Positions 45,014 to 59,211 are shown, counted from the first letter of the stretch. The stretch is DNA of 64,000 nt from Halomonadaceae bacterium T82-2 (GCA_001577635.1 LSBP01000001.1:310001-374000); one strand, 5' to 3'. Program-made: numbers and translations. Notes: a model not told the origin generated them from the letters alone.

Positions 45014-47116
45014 TCAGGCCCCCGGGCGTGCCGCCTCGTTGACGCGATCGGCCTGGCTCACCACGCGATTGCGCCCCTGGCGCTTGGCCCGGTACATGGC
45101 CCGGTCGGCACGGGCGACCAGCGACTTGCGGTCATCCCCCGGACGCCACGCCGCCACCCCCAGGCTGACGGTCACGTGCTCCGGGTAGCCGTCGATCTCG
45201 AGCCCGGCGATCAGCGCCCGCAGGCGTTCCGCCAGCCGGCAGGCCTCGCTCAGCGAGGTGCTCGAGGCCACGATCACGAACTCCTCGCCCCCCCAGCGCC
45301 CCAGGTAGTCGCAGCCGCGCAGGGCGCCGCTGACGGCCTCGGTGAGCGCGATCAACACCCGGTCGCCCGCCTCGTGCCCGTGGACATCGTTGACCTGCTT
45401 GAAGTGGTCGACATCGAACAGCAGCAGCGCGCAATCACGGGCATAGCGCTGTGCGGCACTCAGCTCGGCGTCGATGGTCTGCTCGATGCGGTAGCGGTTG
45501 TAGGCGCCGGTCAGCGGGTCGCGCAGCGCCAGCCGCTCGAGCCGCCGGTTGGCCTCGGCCAGCGCGGCCTTCTCCTGGCGCAGCTCACGGTTGAGGCCAG
45601 CGATCTCGTGGGCCGAGGCGACGATCGCCAGCACCTCGGCCAGGTCCATGGCGGCCAGCCGTTCGATGCGCTTCCAGACATCGCTGCTGTCCCGCACCGC
45701 GCGCTGCCAGGCGGCCAGCGCGGCACGCATCGCCGGGTAGGCCGAGGGGCTGGCGGCGGGCCGGGCGCTGCCCGGCATGCCCGACCAGCTGTGGCTGTCG
45801 TCCTGGGCGGCGCGGAACAGCATCAGCCAGTCGCGCCCGCTCTCGGTGGGCAGGGGAATCGCCAGCAGGCCGCAGGCCGGGGCCAGCGGCAGACCCGCGG
45901 TCATGGGATGATCGGCCAGGCTGTGGGTGTGCCAGGGGCCGACATGCTGATGCTCGCCGGCCAGCCGCTCGGCGAGGGTGTCGATCAGCGCCGCCGACGG
46001 CACCGTGCCGAGGGTGGCCAGTTCGCGGCCGTGAATCAGCACCGCCCCGGCGGCACGGAACAGCCCCAGCCATTCGCGGCCGTGGGCCTCCAGCAGAGCA
46101 TGGGGCGACTGCGGCTGTCCGCGCTGTTCGGAAAGCAGGTCACGGCTGTCGCGCACCCGTTGCAGGAAGCCCGCCTCGACCCGCGCCTTGAGCAGGAACA
46201 GGCGCTGGGTGGCCATCTGCACCAGCGTATGGGTGGCGTCACGCCGCGTCGGGCTCAGCGACACGGCGGTATCGCTGTGGCACACCAGCATGCCCCAGAC
46301 ACCGGCATCACCGGGCATGCTCACCGTCAGCAGCGAGGTGACATCGATGGCATCGAGAAAGCGCCGCAAGGCGGTCGAGGGGGCCCGCAGCGGGCTGGCC
46401 TGGGGCTCGAGGCGACCGCCCTGCAGGGGGTCGCGCTGCGGCGTCAGCGATACCGCAGGCGCGGCCGCGTCGGGCAGATAGTAGACCGGGAAATCGCCAT
46501 CGCAGCCCTGCAGGTGCGGCGGCAGGGCGTCGGCCGCGAAGCGTTGTCCCAGCAGGGCCGGGTATTCAGCATGGCGCGACTCGGCCACCGCGGCGACGTG
46601 CCCCAGGCCATCGAAACCGTAGACTACCACCCGCGGATAGCCGGTCATGTCGCGCACGCCGGCCACCAGCACCTCGAGCAGGGCGTCGGGATGATTGGCG
46701 CCGGCGACCCGGGTCAGCCACTGGTTGACTCCGCCCAGCAGCCGACGCCGGCCGCTGCCCGTCAGCGGTTCCAGCTCCAGCATCACCCGCTCGCCGTAGC
46801 GGTGCGCCATCAGCTGCAGGCGCTGGTTGCGACCGCCAACCCAGCGGCTGAAGGTCAGCGGGGCCGTGAGCCGGGTCTCGCCCTGCAGCTCGAGGCGCAG
46901 GCGGTGGGTCAGGCGGGCGCCGATCACCTGCTCCAGCGGCCGGTCCATCGCGTCGTCGGGCACCATGCCCAGCAGCACGGAGAGATTACGGCTGGCCTGC
47001 AGAACCCGCCGCGCCTCGGCATCGGCCACCAGCAGGGCGCCGTAGGGCTGAATCGTCAGGCCCGCGTCGGCGTCGGTGGACATCGGCTCGGGAAGGGAGG
47101 TGATCATCGGTTGCAT
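45014..47116 (-). CDS. Phytochrome-like diguanylate cyclase with degenerate chromophore site
   Basis: Among several in-frame ATGs, 47116 is best placed (GGAGG ten bases upstream); 47125 and 47107 are alternatives. The 700-residue protein has PAS-2 (LTIQPYGALLVADAEARRVL), phytochrome GAF (RVVVYGFDGLGHVAAVAESR), PHY and GGDEF domains. Biliverdin-attaching Cys near the N-terminus is absent. The GAF PASDIP motif is AADALP, and the conserved His of SPxHLEYL is replaced in STALRRFLDAIDV. GGEEF and the I-site RGCD are intact, so cyclase activity with feedback control is likely. It probably does not sense light. There are no transmembrane segments. Confidence 0.85.
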   Translation of the reverse strand: MQPMITSLPEPMSTDADAGLTIQPYGALLVADAEARRVLQASRNLSVLLGMVPDDAMDRPLEQVIGARLTHRLRLELQGETRLTAPLTFSRWVGGRNQRLQLMAHRYGERVMLELEPLTGSGRRRLLGGVNQWLTRVAGANHPDALLEVLVAGVRDMTGYPRVVVYGFDGLGHVAAVAESRHAEYPALLGQRFAADALPPHLQGCDGDFPVYYLPDAAAPAVSLTPQRDPLQGGRLEPQASPLRAPSTALRRFLDAIDVTSLLTVSMPGDAGVWGMLVCHSDTAVSLSPTRRDATHTLVQMATQRLFLLKARVEAGFLQRVRDSRDLLSEQRGQPQSPHALLEAHGREWLGLFRAAGAVLIHGRELATLGTVPSAALIDTLAERLAGEHQHVGPWHTHSLADHPMTAGLPLAPACGLLAIPLPTESGRDWLMLFRAAQDDSHSWSGMPGSARPAASPSAYPAMRAALAAWQRAVRDSSDVWKRIERLAAMDLAEVLAIVASAHEIAGLNRELRQEKAALAEANRRLERLALRDPLTGAYNRYRIEQTIDAELSAAQRYARDCALLLFDVDHFKQVNDVHGHEAGDRVLIALTEAVSGALRGCDYLGRWGGEEFVIVASSTSLSEACRLAERLRALIAGLEIDGYPEHVTVSLGVAAWRPGDDRKSLVARADRAMYRAKRQGRNRVVSQADRVNEAARPGA

Positions 47117-47330
47117 CAGGGCCATGCCTCCATGTCCGGGCTGCGAACGAGCACCGGACCGGTCAAGGCCATCATTCGGCAGGAGGGCGGCCCGAGATGA
47201 CGGCATTTCGCGCCCGGGAGGGGCGCCGCGAAGAATGCGCATAGCCTCGACAAATTCGCCGCCGAGTCAATGCCACCTTGGTTCAACAAAAATGAAATTA
47301 GCCGCCCCGCCGACGCCGCCAACGAAAAGA

Positions 47331-47348
47331 CCCCGCCAGGAGGCGGGG
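47331..47348 (-). terminator. Terminator of ssb
   Basis: On the minus strand CCCCGCC and GGCGGGG form a 7-base stem with a 4-base loop, followed by TCTTTTCGTT. It lies 37 bases after the ssb stop codon. Confidence 0.85.
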
Positions 47349-47384
47349 CCGATACGGGGCATTCGAGAAACGCGCGACGCGCCC

Positions 47385-47951
47385 TCAGAACGGGATCTCG
47401 TCGTCGAAGTCGTCGAAACCGCCGGGCTGGGGCGCCCCGTAGTTGCCACCGCCCTGCTGCTGACCGCCCTGGGCCGGGGCCTGCTGGGGCGGGCGCTGCT
47501 GCGGGGCATTGTTGCCATAGCCGCCCTGGGGCGCACCGCCGGGCTGGCCATAGCCACCGCCCTGCTGACCGCCGAAGTTGCCCGGCTGCTGTTGCGGAGC
47601 GAAATCGCCGCCACCGCGCGAGTCGAGCATCTGCATATCGTTGCAGACGATCTCGGTGGAGTAGCGATCCTGGCCGTTCTGGTCCTGCCACTTGCGCGTC
47701 TGCAGCCGCCCTTCGATATACACCTTGCCGCCCTTCTTCAGGTACTGCTGGGCGATCTCGGCGAGCTTGTTGAACAGCACCACGCGGTGCCACTCGGTCC
47801 GCTCCTGGCGCTGACCGCTCTGGCGATCCATCCAGGTGTCGGTCGTCGCCACGTTGAGGTTGGCCACCGCCGTTCCCGACGGCGTAAAGCGCACTTCAGG
47901 GTCCTGACCCAGATTGCCGATCAGGATGACCTTGTTCACACCACGGGCCAT
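47385..47951 (-). CDS. ssb: Single-stranded DNA-binding protein
   Basis: A 188-residue SSB. The OB fold is residues 1-115 ([57 protein letters not shown]). The disordered Gly/Gln/Pro-rich tail follows to the acidic tip DDFDDEIPF that recruits repair and replication partners. Low-complexity repeats in the tail (GGQQGG, QGGYG) are normal. It is 28 bases from yajR, and the order uvrA-MFS-ssb is a known conserved arrangement. Confidence 0.97.
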   Translation of the reverse strand: MARGVNKVILIGNLGQDPEVRFTPSGTAVANLNVATTDTWMDRQSGQRQERTEWHRVVLFNKLAEIAQQYLKKGGKVYIEGRLQTRKWQDQNGQDRYSTEIVCNDMQMLDSRGGGDFAPQQQPGNFGGQQGGGYGQPGGAPQGGYGNNAPQQRPPQQAPAQGGQQQGGGNYGAPQPGGFDDFDDEIPF

Positions 47952-47979
47952 GTTTGACTCCTTGCTGTTGGCCGGGCGC

Positions 47980-49359
47980 TCAGGCGCCCGATGTATCGTG
48001 TCGGGTACCGGCCACGCGGGCCAGTGCGTCGGTATCCAGGCGCTGCCGGTCGACCTTGAGATAGGCGACCCGCTCGTCGGGCACCACCATCACGTCCTCG
48101 ACGCCGGCCACCTCGGCGAACCGGGACATCAGGGTATCCAGCGTATCGGGATGGTCGTCGATCGCCACTACCTCGCTGGACAGATGCCGCGGCGCGGGCA
48201 TCTTCCAGATTACCGCCAGCCACACGGCCCCCAGCAGGGCGGCGCCGAGGAATACCGCATCATAGCCGAAATGCGACGACAGGGCGCCGCCCAGCACGCC
48301 GCCCAGGAAGGCGCCGAGGAACTGGCTGGTCGAATAAACGCCCATGGCGGTGCCCTTGGCGCCGGCCGGGGCCAGCTTGCTGATCATCGACGGCAGGGTG
48401 GCCTCGAGCAGATTGAAGACCACGAAGAACGCCCACAGCAGGCCCAGCAGCGTCCAGCGCTGGTGGCCGAGTTCGCCCAGCGCCAGCAGGATCAGGGTCA
48501 TGCCGGCCACCGCGCCGACGAAGGTGGCCTTCATCCGCCGCTTCTTCTCGGCGATGATCACCAGCGGCACCATGCAGACGAAGGCCAGGCCCATAACGCC
48601 CAGGTAGAACCAGCCCTGATGCGAGGCCTGGATGCCCACGTCGACCAGCCGGAAGGGCACGGCGACGAAGGCGGCGGTAAGGATCAGGTGCAGGGAGAAG
48701 ATCGAGAAGTCCAGCCGCAGCAGGCTGGTGCTGGACAGGGTGCTGCGCAGCTGGTCGCGGTCGAGCCCCACGTCGCGGTGGCGGACCAGCCGCGGCGCGG
48801 CGGGGACGAGCTTCCACAGTACCAGCAGGCTGACCACGGCGAGCACCGCGGTCAGCCAGAACACGCTGGTCAGGCCGAAATGGGCGGCGACCAGCGGGCC
48901 GACGACCATGGCGATGGCGAAGGCCACGCCGATCGACAGGCCGATGGTAGCCATCGCCGCGGTGCGCACTTCCTCGCGGGTCTGGTCGGCGAGCAGCGCC
49001 ATGATAGCGCCGGCCACCGCGCCACTACCCTGCAGGCAGCGCCCGAGGATGATCTGATAGATGGTGTCGGCCTCGGCGGCGAGCACACTGCCCAGCATGA
49101 ACAGCAACAGGCCGCCGGCGATCACCGCCTTGCGGCCGACACGGTCGGAGAGCAGGCCGAAGGGAATCTGCAGCACGGCCTGGGTCAGGCCATAGGCACC
49201 GAGCGCCACGCCGACGAGCAGCGGGGTGGCCCCGCTCAGGTCCTTGGCGTAGAGCGCCAGTACCGGCAGCACCATGAAGAGTCCGAGCATGCGCGTGGCA
49301 TAGAGGCCGGCCAGGCCGGTGATGGCACGGCGCTCGGTCGTGAGTAGTCGAGCAGTCAT
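47980..49359 (-). CDS. yajR: MFS transporter of the YajR type with C-terminal YAM domain
   Basis: The start at 49359 gives a 459-residue protein beginning [20 protein letters not shown]. Twelve membrane helices follow, with motif [14 protein letters not shown] after helix 2 and motif C-like glycine-rich segments. After about residue 390 comes a soluble ferredoxin-like tail ([32 protein letters not shown]), the YAM domain seen in E. coli YajR. It is a proton-driven efflux carrier of unknown substrate in the inner membrane. It is co-oriented with ssb and divergent from uvrA. Confidence 0.88.
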   Translation of the reverse strand: MTARLLTTERRAITGLAGLYATRMLGLFMVLPVLALYAKDLSGATPLLVGVALGAYGLTQAVLQIPFGLLSDRVGRKAVIAGGLLLFMLGSVLAAEADTIYQIILGRCLQGSGAVAGAIMALLADQTREEVRTAAMATIGLSIGVAFAIAMVVGPLVAAHFGLTSVFWLTAVLAVVSLLVLWKLVPAAPRLVRHRDVGLDRDQLRSTLSSTSLLRLDFSIFSLHLILTAAFVAVPFRLVDVGIQASHQGWFYLGVMGLAFVCMVPLVIIAEKKRRMKATFVGAVAGMTLILLALGELGHQRWTLLGLLWAFFVVFNLLEATLPSMISKLAPAGAKGTAMGVYSTSQFLGAFLGGVLGGALSSHFGYDAVFLGAALLGAVWLAVIWKMPAPRHLSSEVVAIDDHPDTLDTLMSRFAEVAGVEDVMVVPDERVAYLKVDRQRLDTDALARVAGTRHDTSGA

Positions 49360-49637
49360 TGGCAGGTTCGCAGTCTGGGTGAACGGGATGGGGGAACAGC
49401 TTGCGAGCGCGGGGCCGCCTCGTGACGACGGCGACACCCGACCCGACCATTCTACCGGTTCGGGCCAGAGAGGGGAAAGCGCCGCTCCCGTGACCGGGCA
49501 ATCGCAGCTGGCTCTGGTAAGGGGTACCGGGGACAGGTCGAAGAGGGGGTCTAAGCCATAACCGGACAACCCAGGTTGTTAGAGCCCGGGCCGGCCAGCG
49601 CGTATACTGGTTCTTTTGCGCTGTGCACGAGGTGGCA

Positions 49638-52508
<2,871 letters not shown>

Positions 52509-52586
52509 TCCGGGCTCATCGCTCGCAGCTCGGCTTCCTGCCTTCAGGCGCGAAGTCGAGCCCTTCCCGCCTTCCGTTCATAAAAA

Positions 52587-52612
52587 AAGCCGGCCCCCGA
52601 GGGGGCCGGCTT
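52587..52612. terminator. Terminator of the S10-spc-alpha operon and of uvrA
   Basis: GCCGGCCCCC pairs with GGGGGCCGGC around two bases, preceded on the plus strand by AAAAAAA. On the minus strand this gives a long T-run, ending the ribosomal transcript after rplQ. Confidence 0.9.
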
Positions 52613-52648
52613 GCGGCGTCGCTGATGGCCGGGAAGCCTGGCGGAGGA

Positions 52649-53035
52649 TCACTCCTCGCCGGCAGCTTCCTCGACGGCCGGCCGATCGACCAGCTCGACG
52701 TAGGCCATGGGGGCGTTGTCGCCGGCGCGGAAACCGCACTTCAGCACACGGACGTAGCCGCCCGGGCGATTGGCGTAACGCGGACCCAGCTCGTTGAAGA
52801 GCTTGCCGACCGCTTCCTTGGAGCGGGTGCGGCTGAAGGCCAGACGACGGTTGGCGACGCTGTCCTGCTTGGCCAGGGTGATCAGCGGCTCGATATGACG
52901 ACGCAGCTCCTTGGCCTTGGGCAGGGTTGTCTTGATCACCTCATGCTCGACCAGCGACACGCTCATGTTCTTGAACATGGCCTGGCGGTGCGAGCTGTTG
53001 CGGTTCAGATGACGACCACTCTTACGATGACGCAT
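52649..53035 (-). CDS. rplQ: 50S ribosomal protein L17
   Basis: A 128-residue L17. [20 protein letters not shown] is the invariant N-terminus, and [19 protein letters not shown] marks the C-terminal half. The start at 53035 is the canonical one. It is the last gene of the alpha operon, 34 bases after rpoA, and precedes the terminator. The tail is acidic (VEEAAGEE), common in L17. Confidence 0.98.
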   Translation of the reverse strand: MRHRKSGRHLNRNSSHRQAMFKNMSVSLVEHEVIKTTLPKAKELRRHIEPLITLAKQDSVANRRLAFSRTRSKEAVGKLFNELGPRYANRPGGYVRVLKCGFRAGDNAPMAYVELVDRPAVEEAAGEE

Positions 53036-53069
53036 GGTTTTGTTCCTTAACTGGGACTCGAGTCGACGC

Positions 53070-54068
53070 TCACGCGGAGGCCTTGTCGTCCTTGAGGCTG
53101 GCCGGCGGCCAGTTCTCAAGCCGCATGCCCAAGGAGAGACCGCGCGCTGCCAGGACGTCCTTGATTTCGTTCAGGGACTTCTTGCCGAGGTTCGGCGTCT
53201 TCAGCAGCTCCACCTCGGTGCGCTGGATCAGATCGCCGATGTAGTAGATGTTCTCGGCCTTCAGGCAGTTTGCGCTGCGTACGGTCAACTCGAGATCGTC
53301 TACGGGGCGCAGCAGGATGGGATCGATGTGATCCTCTTCCTCCTCGACTTCCTGTTCCTTGTCGGCTTCCAGGTCGACGAACGCGCCCAGCTGCTCCTGC
53401 AGGATGGTCGCGCTGCGACGGATCGCCTCTTCCGGATCCAGGGTACCGTCGGTTTCCAGGTTGATGACCAGCTTGTCGAGGTCGGTGCGCTGTTCGACAC
53501 GCGCGGCCTCGACGGCATAGGAAACGCGACGCACGGGGCTGAAGGTCGCATCCAGCTGCAGGCGACCGATGGCCCGGGATTCGTCATCCGCGCTGGCACG
53601 AGTATCCGCCGGCTCATAGCCACGCCCGCGGGCGATCTTGAGCTGCATCTTCAGCTCGGCGCCCTCGTTGACGTGAGCGATTACGTGCTCGGGATTGACG
53701 ATCTCGACATCGTGATCCGTGGCGATGTCACCGGCAGTCACGACGCACGGCCCCTGCTTGTTCAGCGAGAGTACGGCCTCGTCACGGCTGTGCATCTTGA
53801 TCGCCACGTCCTTGAGGTTCAGGAGGATTTCGATGACATCTTCCTGGACCCCTTCGATCGCGCTGTACTCGTGGTCGACACCGGCGATTTCCGCCTCCAC
53901 CACGGCGCAGCCGGGCATGGAAGACAGCAGGATGCGACGCAGAGCATTCCCCAGGGTGTGACCGAAGCCGCGCTCGAACGGCTCGAGCACGATCTTCGCG
54001 TGGTGCGCGCTGATCTCTTCGACCTTGATGTCGCGAGGACGGAGAAACTCTGTCACTGAACGCTGCAT
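53070..54068 (-). CDS. rpoA: RNA polymerase alpha subunit
   Basis: A 332-residue subunit. The N-terminal dimerisation domain contains [20 protein letters not shown] and [15 protein letters not shown]. An acidic linker with several Glu and Asp ([15 protein letters not shown]) leads to the C-terminal domain ([36 protein letters not shown]), which binds UP elements and activators. It lies after rpsD with a 90-base gap. Confidence 0.98.
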   Translation of the reverse strand: MQRSVTEFLRPRDIKVEEISAHHAKIVLEPFERGFGHTLGNALRRILLSSMPGCAVVEAEIAGVDHEYSAIEGVQEDVIEILLNLKDVAIKMHSRDEAVLSLNKQGPCVVTAGDIATDHDVEIVNPEHVIAHVNEGAELKMQLKIARGRGYEPADTRASADDESRAIGRLQLDATFSPVRRVSYAVEAARVEQRTDLDKLVINLETDGTLDPEEAIRRSATILQEQLGAFVDLEADKEQEVEEEEDHIDPILLRPVDDLELTVRSANCLKAENIYYIGDLIQRTEVELLKTPNLGKKSLNEIKDVLAARGLSLGMRLENWPPASLKDDKASA

Positions 54069-54158
54069 ATGAACACCTTTTCAGGCTGCCAAACGGATAC
54101 TCGGTACTCTGCACCGGGCCCGCCCGAGGGCGGGCCCGGCATCACGCGGTGGCGATGC

Positions 54159-54779
54159 TTACTTCGAGTACAGCTCGACAATCAGGTTTTCGTTGATGTC
54201 GGCAGACAGGTCGCCGCGTTCCGGGACAGCCTTGAAAGTGCCTTCCATCTTCTTCGAGTCGACATCGACCCAGCCGATGTCGCCGCGCTGACCGGCCAGC
54301 TGCAGGGCGCTCTGGATGCGCACCTGGTTCCTGGCCTTCTCGCGGACGGAGACGACATCACCGGGGCGAACCTGATAGGAAGCCACGTTGACGGTCTTGC
54401 CGTTGACGGCGATCGCCTTGTGGCTGACCAGCTGACGCGCCTCGGAGCGCGTCGAGCCGAAGCCCATGCGGTAGACGACGTTGTCCAGTCGGGATTCGAG
54501 CAACTGCAGCAGCAACTCGCCGGTCGCGCCCTTCAGGCGGGCCGCTTCCTTGTAGTAGTTGCGGAACTGCTTCTCGAGTACGCCGTACATGCGACGTACT
54601 TTCTGCTTCTCGCGAAGCTGCAAGCCGTAGTCGGAAAGACGCTGACGGCGCTGGCCGTGCACACCCGGGATCTGCTCGGATTTGCACTTCTTCTCGAAGG
54701 GAGTGACACCGCTCTTGAGGAAGAGGTCGGTGCCTTCACGACGAGACAGTTTGCACTTCGGTCCAATATAACGAGCCAT
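54159..54779 (-). CDS. rpsD: 30S ribosomal protein S4
   Basis: A 206-residue S4 starting [20 protein letters not shown]. The S4 RNA-binding domain is visible as [20 protein letters not shown] and [19 protein letters not shown]. It is a primary 16S rRNA binder and the translational repressor of the alpha operon in E. coli. The gap to rpsK is 12 bases. Confidence 0.98.
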   Translation of the reverse strand: MARYIGPKCKLSRREGTDLFLKSGVTPFEKKCKSEQIPGVHGQRRQRLSDYGLQLREKQKVRRMYGVLEKQFRNYYKEAARLKGATGELLLQLLESRLDNVVYRMGFGSTRSEARQLVSHKAIAVNGKTVNVASYQVRPGDVVSVREKARNQVRIQSALQLAGQRGDIGWVDVDSKKMEGTFKAVPERGDLSADINENLIVELYSK

Positions 54780-54791
54780 GAGTCTGTCTCC

Positions 54792-55178
54792 TTAAACGCG
54801 GCGTTTCTTCGGCGGACGGCAGCCGTTGTGGGGAACGGGCGTCGCGTCGGTGATGCTCTGCACGCGGAAACCGGCGGCATTCAGTGCGCGCACGGCGGAC
54901 TCACGGCCCGGACCGGGGCCTTTGACCAGCACGTCGACGTTCTTTACACCATACTCGGCTGCAGCAGTCGCTGCACGTTCGCTTGCCACTTGAGCAGCGA
55001 ACGGGGTGCTCTTGCGAGAACCACGAAAACCCGAACCACCGGCAGTCGCCCAGGAAAGAGCGTTGCCCTGGCGGTCTGTGATCGTCACGATCGTGTTGTT
55101 AAAAGAGGCATGGATGTGGGCAACCGCATCCACTACCTGCTTTTTCACCTTTTTACGGTTACTACGCGGGTTAGCCAT
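54792..55178 (-). CDS. rpsK: 30S ribosomal protein S11
   Basis: A 128-residue S11 with the family segments [20 protein letters not shown] and [20 protein letters not shown], and the ending [11 protein letters not shown]. It forms part of the 30S platform. It sits between rpsM and rpsD in the usual order. Confidence 0.98.
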   Translation of the reverse strand: MANPRSNRKKVKKQVVDAVAHIHASFNNTIVTITDRQGNALSWATAGGSGFRGSRKSTPFAAQVASERAATAAAEYGVKNVDVLVKGPGPGRESAVRALNAAGFRVQSITDATPVPHNGCRPPKKRRV

Positions 55179-55215
55179 GTTGATGTTTCCTGTCTAAACG
55201 CCAGAACGTACGTGA

Positions 55216-55572
55216 TTATTTGCGAATCGGCTTGCGCGGGCCCTTGCGGGTACGCGCATTGGTCTTGGTGCGCTGGCCGCGCAGCGGAAGACCACGACGA
55301 TGGCGCAGACCACGATAGCAACCCAAGTCCATGAGACGCTTGATATTCAGCGTCGTGTCACGGCGAAGGTCGCCCTCAACGGTGTATTTGCCGACTTCAG
55401 TACGCAGGGCATCCACCTGTTCGGCGGACAGCTCCTGAATCTTGGTGGTCGGCGCAATACCGACCGCAGCACAGATGTCCTGTGCACGAGTGCGGCCAAT
55501 CCCGAAGATATAGGTCAGCGAGATCGCCGCATGCTTGTTGTCCGGGATATTGACGCCTGCAATACGGGCCAT
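55216..55572 (-). CDS. rpsM: 30S ribosomal protein S13
   Basis: A 118-residue S13: [20 protein letters not shown], the H2TH-like central region, and [20 protein letters not shown] then [14 protein letters not shown] at the basic tail that contacts tRNA. It is 123 bases from rpmJ, a larger gap than elsewhere in the operon, where the alpha operon promoter and S4 target might lie. Confidence 0.98.
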   Translation of the reverse strand: MARIAGVNIPDNKHAAISLTYIFGIGRTRAQDICAAVGIAPTTKIQELSAEQVDALRTEVGKYTVEGDLRRDTTLNIKRLMDLGCYRGLRHRRGLPLRGQRTKTNARTRKGPRKPIRK

Positions 55573-55695
55573 CAGCTTTCTCCGAAATTTGAGCGGCTTG
55601 CTCGATTGGTCATCTACAAAGGGCGCAACAGCTTACACCTTTGTCCCCCCCGGGACAAGGGCGTAAGCCGGCGCCCGCATTGAAACAGCGGCAGA

Positions 55696-55809
55696 TCAGC
55701 CCTGGCGCTGCTTGTGCCGCGGTTCGGTGCAGATGACGCGAACCGCGCCATTACGCCGAATGATCTTGCAGTTGCGGCACATTTTCTTGACGGAAGCTCG
55801 AACTTTCAT
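55696..55809 (-). CDS. rpmJ: 50S ribosomal protein L36
   Basis: A 37-residue protein ([20 protein letters not shown] at the start, EPRHKQRQG at the end) missed by length cut-offs. The zinc ligands Cys11, Cys14, Cys27 and His32 are all present, so it is the zinc-binding (C+) form. It lies between secY and rpsM, the standard position. Confidence 0.97.
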   Translation of the reverse strand: MKVRASVKKMCRNCKIIRRNGAVRVICTEPRHKQRQG

Positions 55810-55840
55810 CGTTCTCTCCATTACGCGGCAGGCGCGATGC

Positions 55841-57172
55841 TCAGCGCATCAGGCCGCCGCTTCCGTAGCCTTTCAGGTTGGACTTCTTCATCACCGACTC
55901 GTACTGGTGCGACATCAGATGCGACTGAACCTGCGCCATGAAGTCCATGATGACCACGACCACGATCAGCAACGAGGTTCCGCCGAAGAAGAACGGAACG
56001 TTCCATGCAATGATCAGGAACTGGGGCATCAGGGAAACGGCGGTGATGTAGAGGGCACCGAACAGCGTCAGGCGCGTCATCACCTTGTCGACGTAGCGAG
56101 CGGTCTGCTCGCCGGGACGGATACCCGGCAGGAACGCACCAGACTTCTTGAGGTTGTCGGCAACGTCCTTGGGATTGAAGACCAGCGCCGTGTAAAAGAA
56201 GCAGAAGAATACCACTGCCGCGGCGAAAAGCAAGATGTACAGCGGCTGCCCCGGCCCCAGGGACTGGGAGATCGTCTGCAGCCACTCGAAGCCCTTGGCC
56301 GACCCCAGCCACTGGCCGATCGAGGCCGGGAACAGCAGGATGCTCGAGGCGAAGATCGCGGGGATGACCCCGGCCATGTTGACCTTGAGCGGCAGGTAGC
56401 TGCTCTGCCCGGCATACATCTTGTTGCCCACCTGACGGCGCGGGTAGTTCACCGTGATGCGGCGCTGACCGCGCTCGATGAACACCACGAACGCCACGGT
56501 GGCGATTGCCAGCACGGAAAGCGCCAGCAGCGGCAGGACATTCCACGCGCCATCGTTGCGCGCCAGTTCAAAGGACTGACCGATCGCACCGGGAAGCCCG
56601 GCGACGATCCCCGAGAAGATGATCAGCGAAATGCCGTTGCCGATGCCTTTCTCGGTAATCTGCTCGCCCAGCCACATCAAAAACACCGCACCGGCCACGA
56701 ACGAGACGATCGCGGTGAAGTAGAAGCTGAAGTCGCTGGTATAGGTCACGCCCTGTCCGACCAGACCGACTGCCATGCCGGTCGCCTGGATCAAGGCCAG
56801 TATCACGGTGCCGTAGCGGGTGTACTGGCTGATCTTGCGCCGGCCGGCCTCACCTTCCTTCTTCAGCTGCTCGAGCTGGGGCGAGACCGCCGTCAGAAGC
56901 TGCATGATGATTGACGCGGAGATGTAGGGCATGATCCCCAGCGCCAGGATACTCATGCGAGACAGTGCACCCCCGGAGAACATGTTGAACATGCCCAGGA
57001 TGGTGCCCTGATTTTCCCTGAACAAGGCAGCGAGCTGGTCAGGATCGATACCGGGAACGGGAATGTGGGCACCGATGCGGTACACCACGATGGCGATGAA
57101 CACGAAGCGCAGCCGCGCCCACAGTTCACTCAAGCCGCCTCCCGTTGCCGGCATGTTTCCTGACTTAGCCAT
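55841..57172 (-). CDS. secY: Protein translocase subunit SecY
   Basis: A 443-residue channel subunit with ten membrane helices. [40 protein letters not shown] and the cytoplasmic loops with [20 protein letters not shown] are family hallmarks. It forms the SecYEG pore in the inner membrane. Its start directly abuts the rplO stop codon. The position after rplO is canonical. Confidence 0.98.
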   Translation of the reverse strand: MAKSGNMPATGGGLSELWARLRFVFIAIVVYRIGAHIPVPGIDPDQLAALFRENQGTILGMFNMFSGGALSRMSILALGIMPYISASIIMQLLTAVSPQLEQLKKEGEAGRRKISQYTRYGTVILALIQATGMAVGLVGQGVTYTSDFSFYFTAIVSFVAGAVFLMWLGEQITEKGIGNGISLIIFSGIVAGLPGAIGQSFELARNDGAWNVLPLLALSVLAIATVAFVVFIERGQRRITVNYPRRQVGNKMYAGQSSYLPLKVNMAGVIPAIFASSILLFPASIGQWLGSAKGFEWLQTISQSLGPGQPLYILLFAAAVVFFCFFYTALVFNPKDVADNLKKSGAFLPGIRPGEQTARYVDKVMTRLTLFGALYITAVSLMPQFLIIAWNVPFFFGGTSLLIVVVVIMDFMAQVQSHLMSHQYESVMKKSNLKGYGSGGLMR

Positions 57173-57607
57173 TTAGTCCTCGACCTTGCCGCCGGCGGCT
57201 TCGATCGCGGCACGGGCACCCTTGGTGACCTTGAGACCGCGCACGGTGACCGCCTTGTTCAGTTCGCCGGAAAGGATGACCTTCGCGAAGCGCGTGGCAT
57301 CCTTGAGCACGTTGGCCTTCTTCAGCGTCTCCAGGTCGGCGACGTCGCCATCGACCCGTGCCAGCTCGTCCAGGCGCACCTCTTCGGAAACCAGCGATTT
57401 CGCGGAGGTGAAGCCGAACTTCGGCAGACGACGCTGCAGCGGCATCTGGCCGCCCTCGAAACCGGGCTTGACGCCGCCACCGGTACGAGACTTCTGGCCC
57501 TTGTGGCCGCGGCCGCCGGTCTTGCCCAGACCGGAGCCGATGCCACGGCCGACACGCTTCTCGGCGTGCTTGGAACCCGGAGCCGGGCTCAGGCTATTGA
57601 GTTTCAT
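57173..57607 (-). CDS. rplO: 50S ribosomal protein L15
   Basis: A 144-residue L15 starting [20 protein letters not shown], with the glycine/arginine-rich extension [20 protein letters not shown] and the ending [19 protein letters not shown]. It is a late 50S assembly protein. It abuts secY and lies 3 bases from rpmD. Confidence 0.98.
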   Translation of the reverse strand: MKLNSLSPAPGSKHAEKRVGRGIGSGLGKTGGRGHKGQKSRTGGGVKPGFEGGQMPLQRRLPKFGFTSAKSLVSEEVRLDELARVDGDVADLETLKKANVLKDATRFAKVILSGELNKAVTVRGLKVTKGARAAIEAAGGKVED

Positions 57608-57610
57608 GGA

Positions 57611-57793
57611 TTACTCTCCCTCAACACGCACAAGGTAGTTAACCTTGTTGACCATACCGCGTACGGCAGGGGTGTCTTCCAACTCGACGGTGTGACCGAT
57701 GCGGCGCAGCCCAAGGCCGCGCATGGTGGCCTTGTGCTTTTCCAGAACGCCGATGGTGCTGCGAACCTGGGTAACCTTGATCTTCGCTGCCAT
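57611..57793 (-). CDS. rpmD: 50S ribosomal protein L30
   Basis: A 60-residue L30: [20 protein letters not shown] and the closing [17 protein letters not shown]. Short, basic and in the usual place between rpsE and rplO. Confidence 0.97.
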   Translation of the reverse strand: MAAKIKVTQVRSTIGVLEKHKATMRGLGLRRIGHTVELEDTPAVRGMVNKVNYLVRVEGE

Positions 57794-57799
57794 GGTGCC

Positions 57800-58300
57800 T
57801 TACCCCGCGATCTCTTCGACGGACAGACCGCGCTTGGCGGCGATGTCTTCCGGCGCTTGCATGGAGGCCAGGCCGTTGATGGTCGCGCGGACCACGTTCA
57901 CCGGATTGGTGGAGCCGTAGCACTTGGCCAGAACGTCATGGACACCGGCCAGCTCGAGTACGGAGCGCATGGCGCCACCGGCGATGATCCCGGTACCTTC
58001 GGAAGCCGGCTGCATGAACACCTTGGAGGCGCCGTGACGGGCCTTCACCGGGTACTGCAGCGTGCTGCCACGCAGGCTGACCTTGACCATGTTGCGGCGG
58101 GCCTGGTCCATCGCCTTCTGGATCGCGACCGGCACCTCGCGGGCCTTGCCGCGACCGAAACCGACGCGGCCGTTGCCGTCACCGACGACGGTCAGTGCGG
58201 TGAAACCGAAGATGCGGCCGCCCTTGACCACCTTGGCGACACGGTTGACCTGCACCAGCTTTTCCTGCAGGTCGCCGCCTTTCTGTTCGATATTCGCCAT
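57800..58300 (-). CDS. rpsE: 30S ribosomal protein S5
   Basis: A 166-residue S5. The double-stranded-RNA-binding-like N-terminal half has [20 protein letters not shown] and [19 protein letters not shown], and the C-terminal half has [20 protein letters not shown]. It guards decoding fidelity. It overlaps nothing and is 6 bases from rpmD. Confidence 0.98.
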   Translation of the reverse strand: MANIEQKGGDLQEKLVQVNRVAKVVKGGRIFGFTALTVVGDGNGRVGFGRGKAREVPVAIQKAMDQARRNMVKVSLRGSTLQYPVKARHGASKVFMQPASEGTGIIAGGAMRSVLELAGVHDVLAKCYGSTNPVNVVRATINGLASMQAPEDIAAKRGLSVEEIAG

Positions 58301-58311
58301 CGTAAAACCCT

Positions 58312-58662
58312 TTAGAATTCCAGGCCGCCTTCACGTGCGGCATCGGCCAGGGCCTTGACGCGACCGTGATACTTGAAACCGGCACGGTCGAAGGCTACCT
58401 GGGTGATACCCGCTTCCTTGGCGCGTTCGGCAATCATCGCACCAACCTTGGCGGCGGCGTCAGTGTTGCCGGTACCGCCCTCGCGCAGGCTCTTGTCGAG
58501 CGTGGAGGCGCTGGCCAGCACGCGGTCGCCTTCCGGCGAGATGATCTGCGCGTAGATGTGGCGCGGCGTACGGTTGACGCACAGGCGATACACGCCCAGC
58601 TCGCGGATCTTGGCGCGAGCGCGGCGGGCACGACGGAGACGAGATTCTTTCTTCGCGTTCAT
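58312..58662 (-). CDS. rplR: 50S ribosomal protein L18
   Basis: A 116-residue L18: [40 protein letters not shown] and the ending [21 protein letters not shown]. It binds 5S rRNA together with L5. Confidence 0.98.
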   Translation of the reverse strand: MNAKKESRLRRARRARAKIRELGVYRLCVNRTPRHIYAQIISPEGDRVLASASTLDKSLREGGTGNTDAAAKVGAMIAERAKEAGITQVAFDRAGFKYHGRVKALADAAREGGLEF

Positions 58663-58671
58663 AACCCTGCC

Positions 58672-59202
58672 TTACTTCTTCTTGGCTTCTTTGCGGCGGA
58701 CCTGTTCGTCGCCGTACCGGATACCCTTGCCCTTGTAGGGTTCGGGCGGACGGAAGGCGCGAATTTCCGCTGCCACCTGGCCGAGACGCTGCTTGTCCGC
58801 GCTCTTGAGCACGATGGTGGTGTTCTTGGGCGTTTCCGCCGTGACACCCTCGGGCAGCGCGTATTCGACCGGATGAGAGAAGCCGAGTGTCAGGTTGAGC
58901 GTCTTGCCACTTGCCTGGGCACGATAGCCGACGCCATTGATCTCGAGGGTCCGGGAGAACCCTTCGGACACACCGGTGACCATGTTCTGGACCAGTGCGC
59001 GGGTGGTGCCTGCCATCGCCCAGCTCTTGGCCGACTCGCTCGGCGCAAAGGTCAGCTGGCCTTCTTCCTGGCCGATCACCACATCGGGGTGAACGGTCAT
59101 GGACAGCGTGCCCTGACCGCCCTTGACGGTCAGCTGGTCGCCGTCGAGCTTGAACTCGACGCCGCTCGGCAGTTTAACCGGATATTTGGCTACGCGGGAC
59201 AT
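58672..59202 (-). CDS. rplF: 50S ribosomal protein L6
   Basis: A 176-residue L6 with two repeated alpha/beta halves. [20 protein letters not shown] opens it, and the L6 signature [20 protein letters not shown] is near the end. It lies near the GTPase-associated centre. Confidence 0.98.
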   Translation of the reverse strand: MSRVAKYPVKLPSGVEFKLDGDQLTVKGGQGTLSMTVHPDVVIGQEEGQLTFAPSESAKSWAMAGTTRALVQNMVTGVSEGFSRTLEINGVGYRAQASGKTLNLTLGFSHPVEYALPEGVTAETPKNTTIVLKSADKQRLGQVAAEIRAFRPPEPYKGKGIRYGDEQVRRKEAKKK

Positions 59203-59211
59203 TCGTCACTC

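Noticed and set aside
49560..49637. A LexA (SOS) box upstream of uvrA
   Set aside because: TACTGGTTCTTTTGCG-type sequence matches only one half of the palindrome; no CTGT-N8-ACAG was found.
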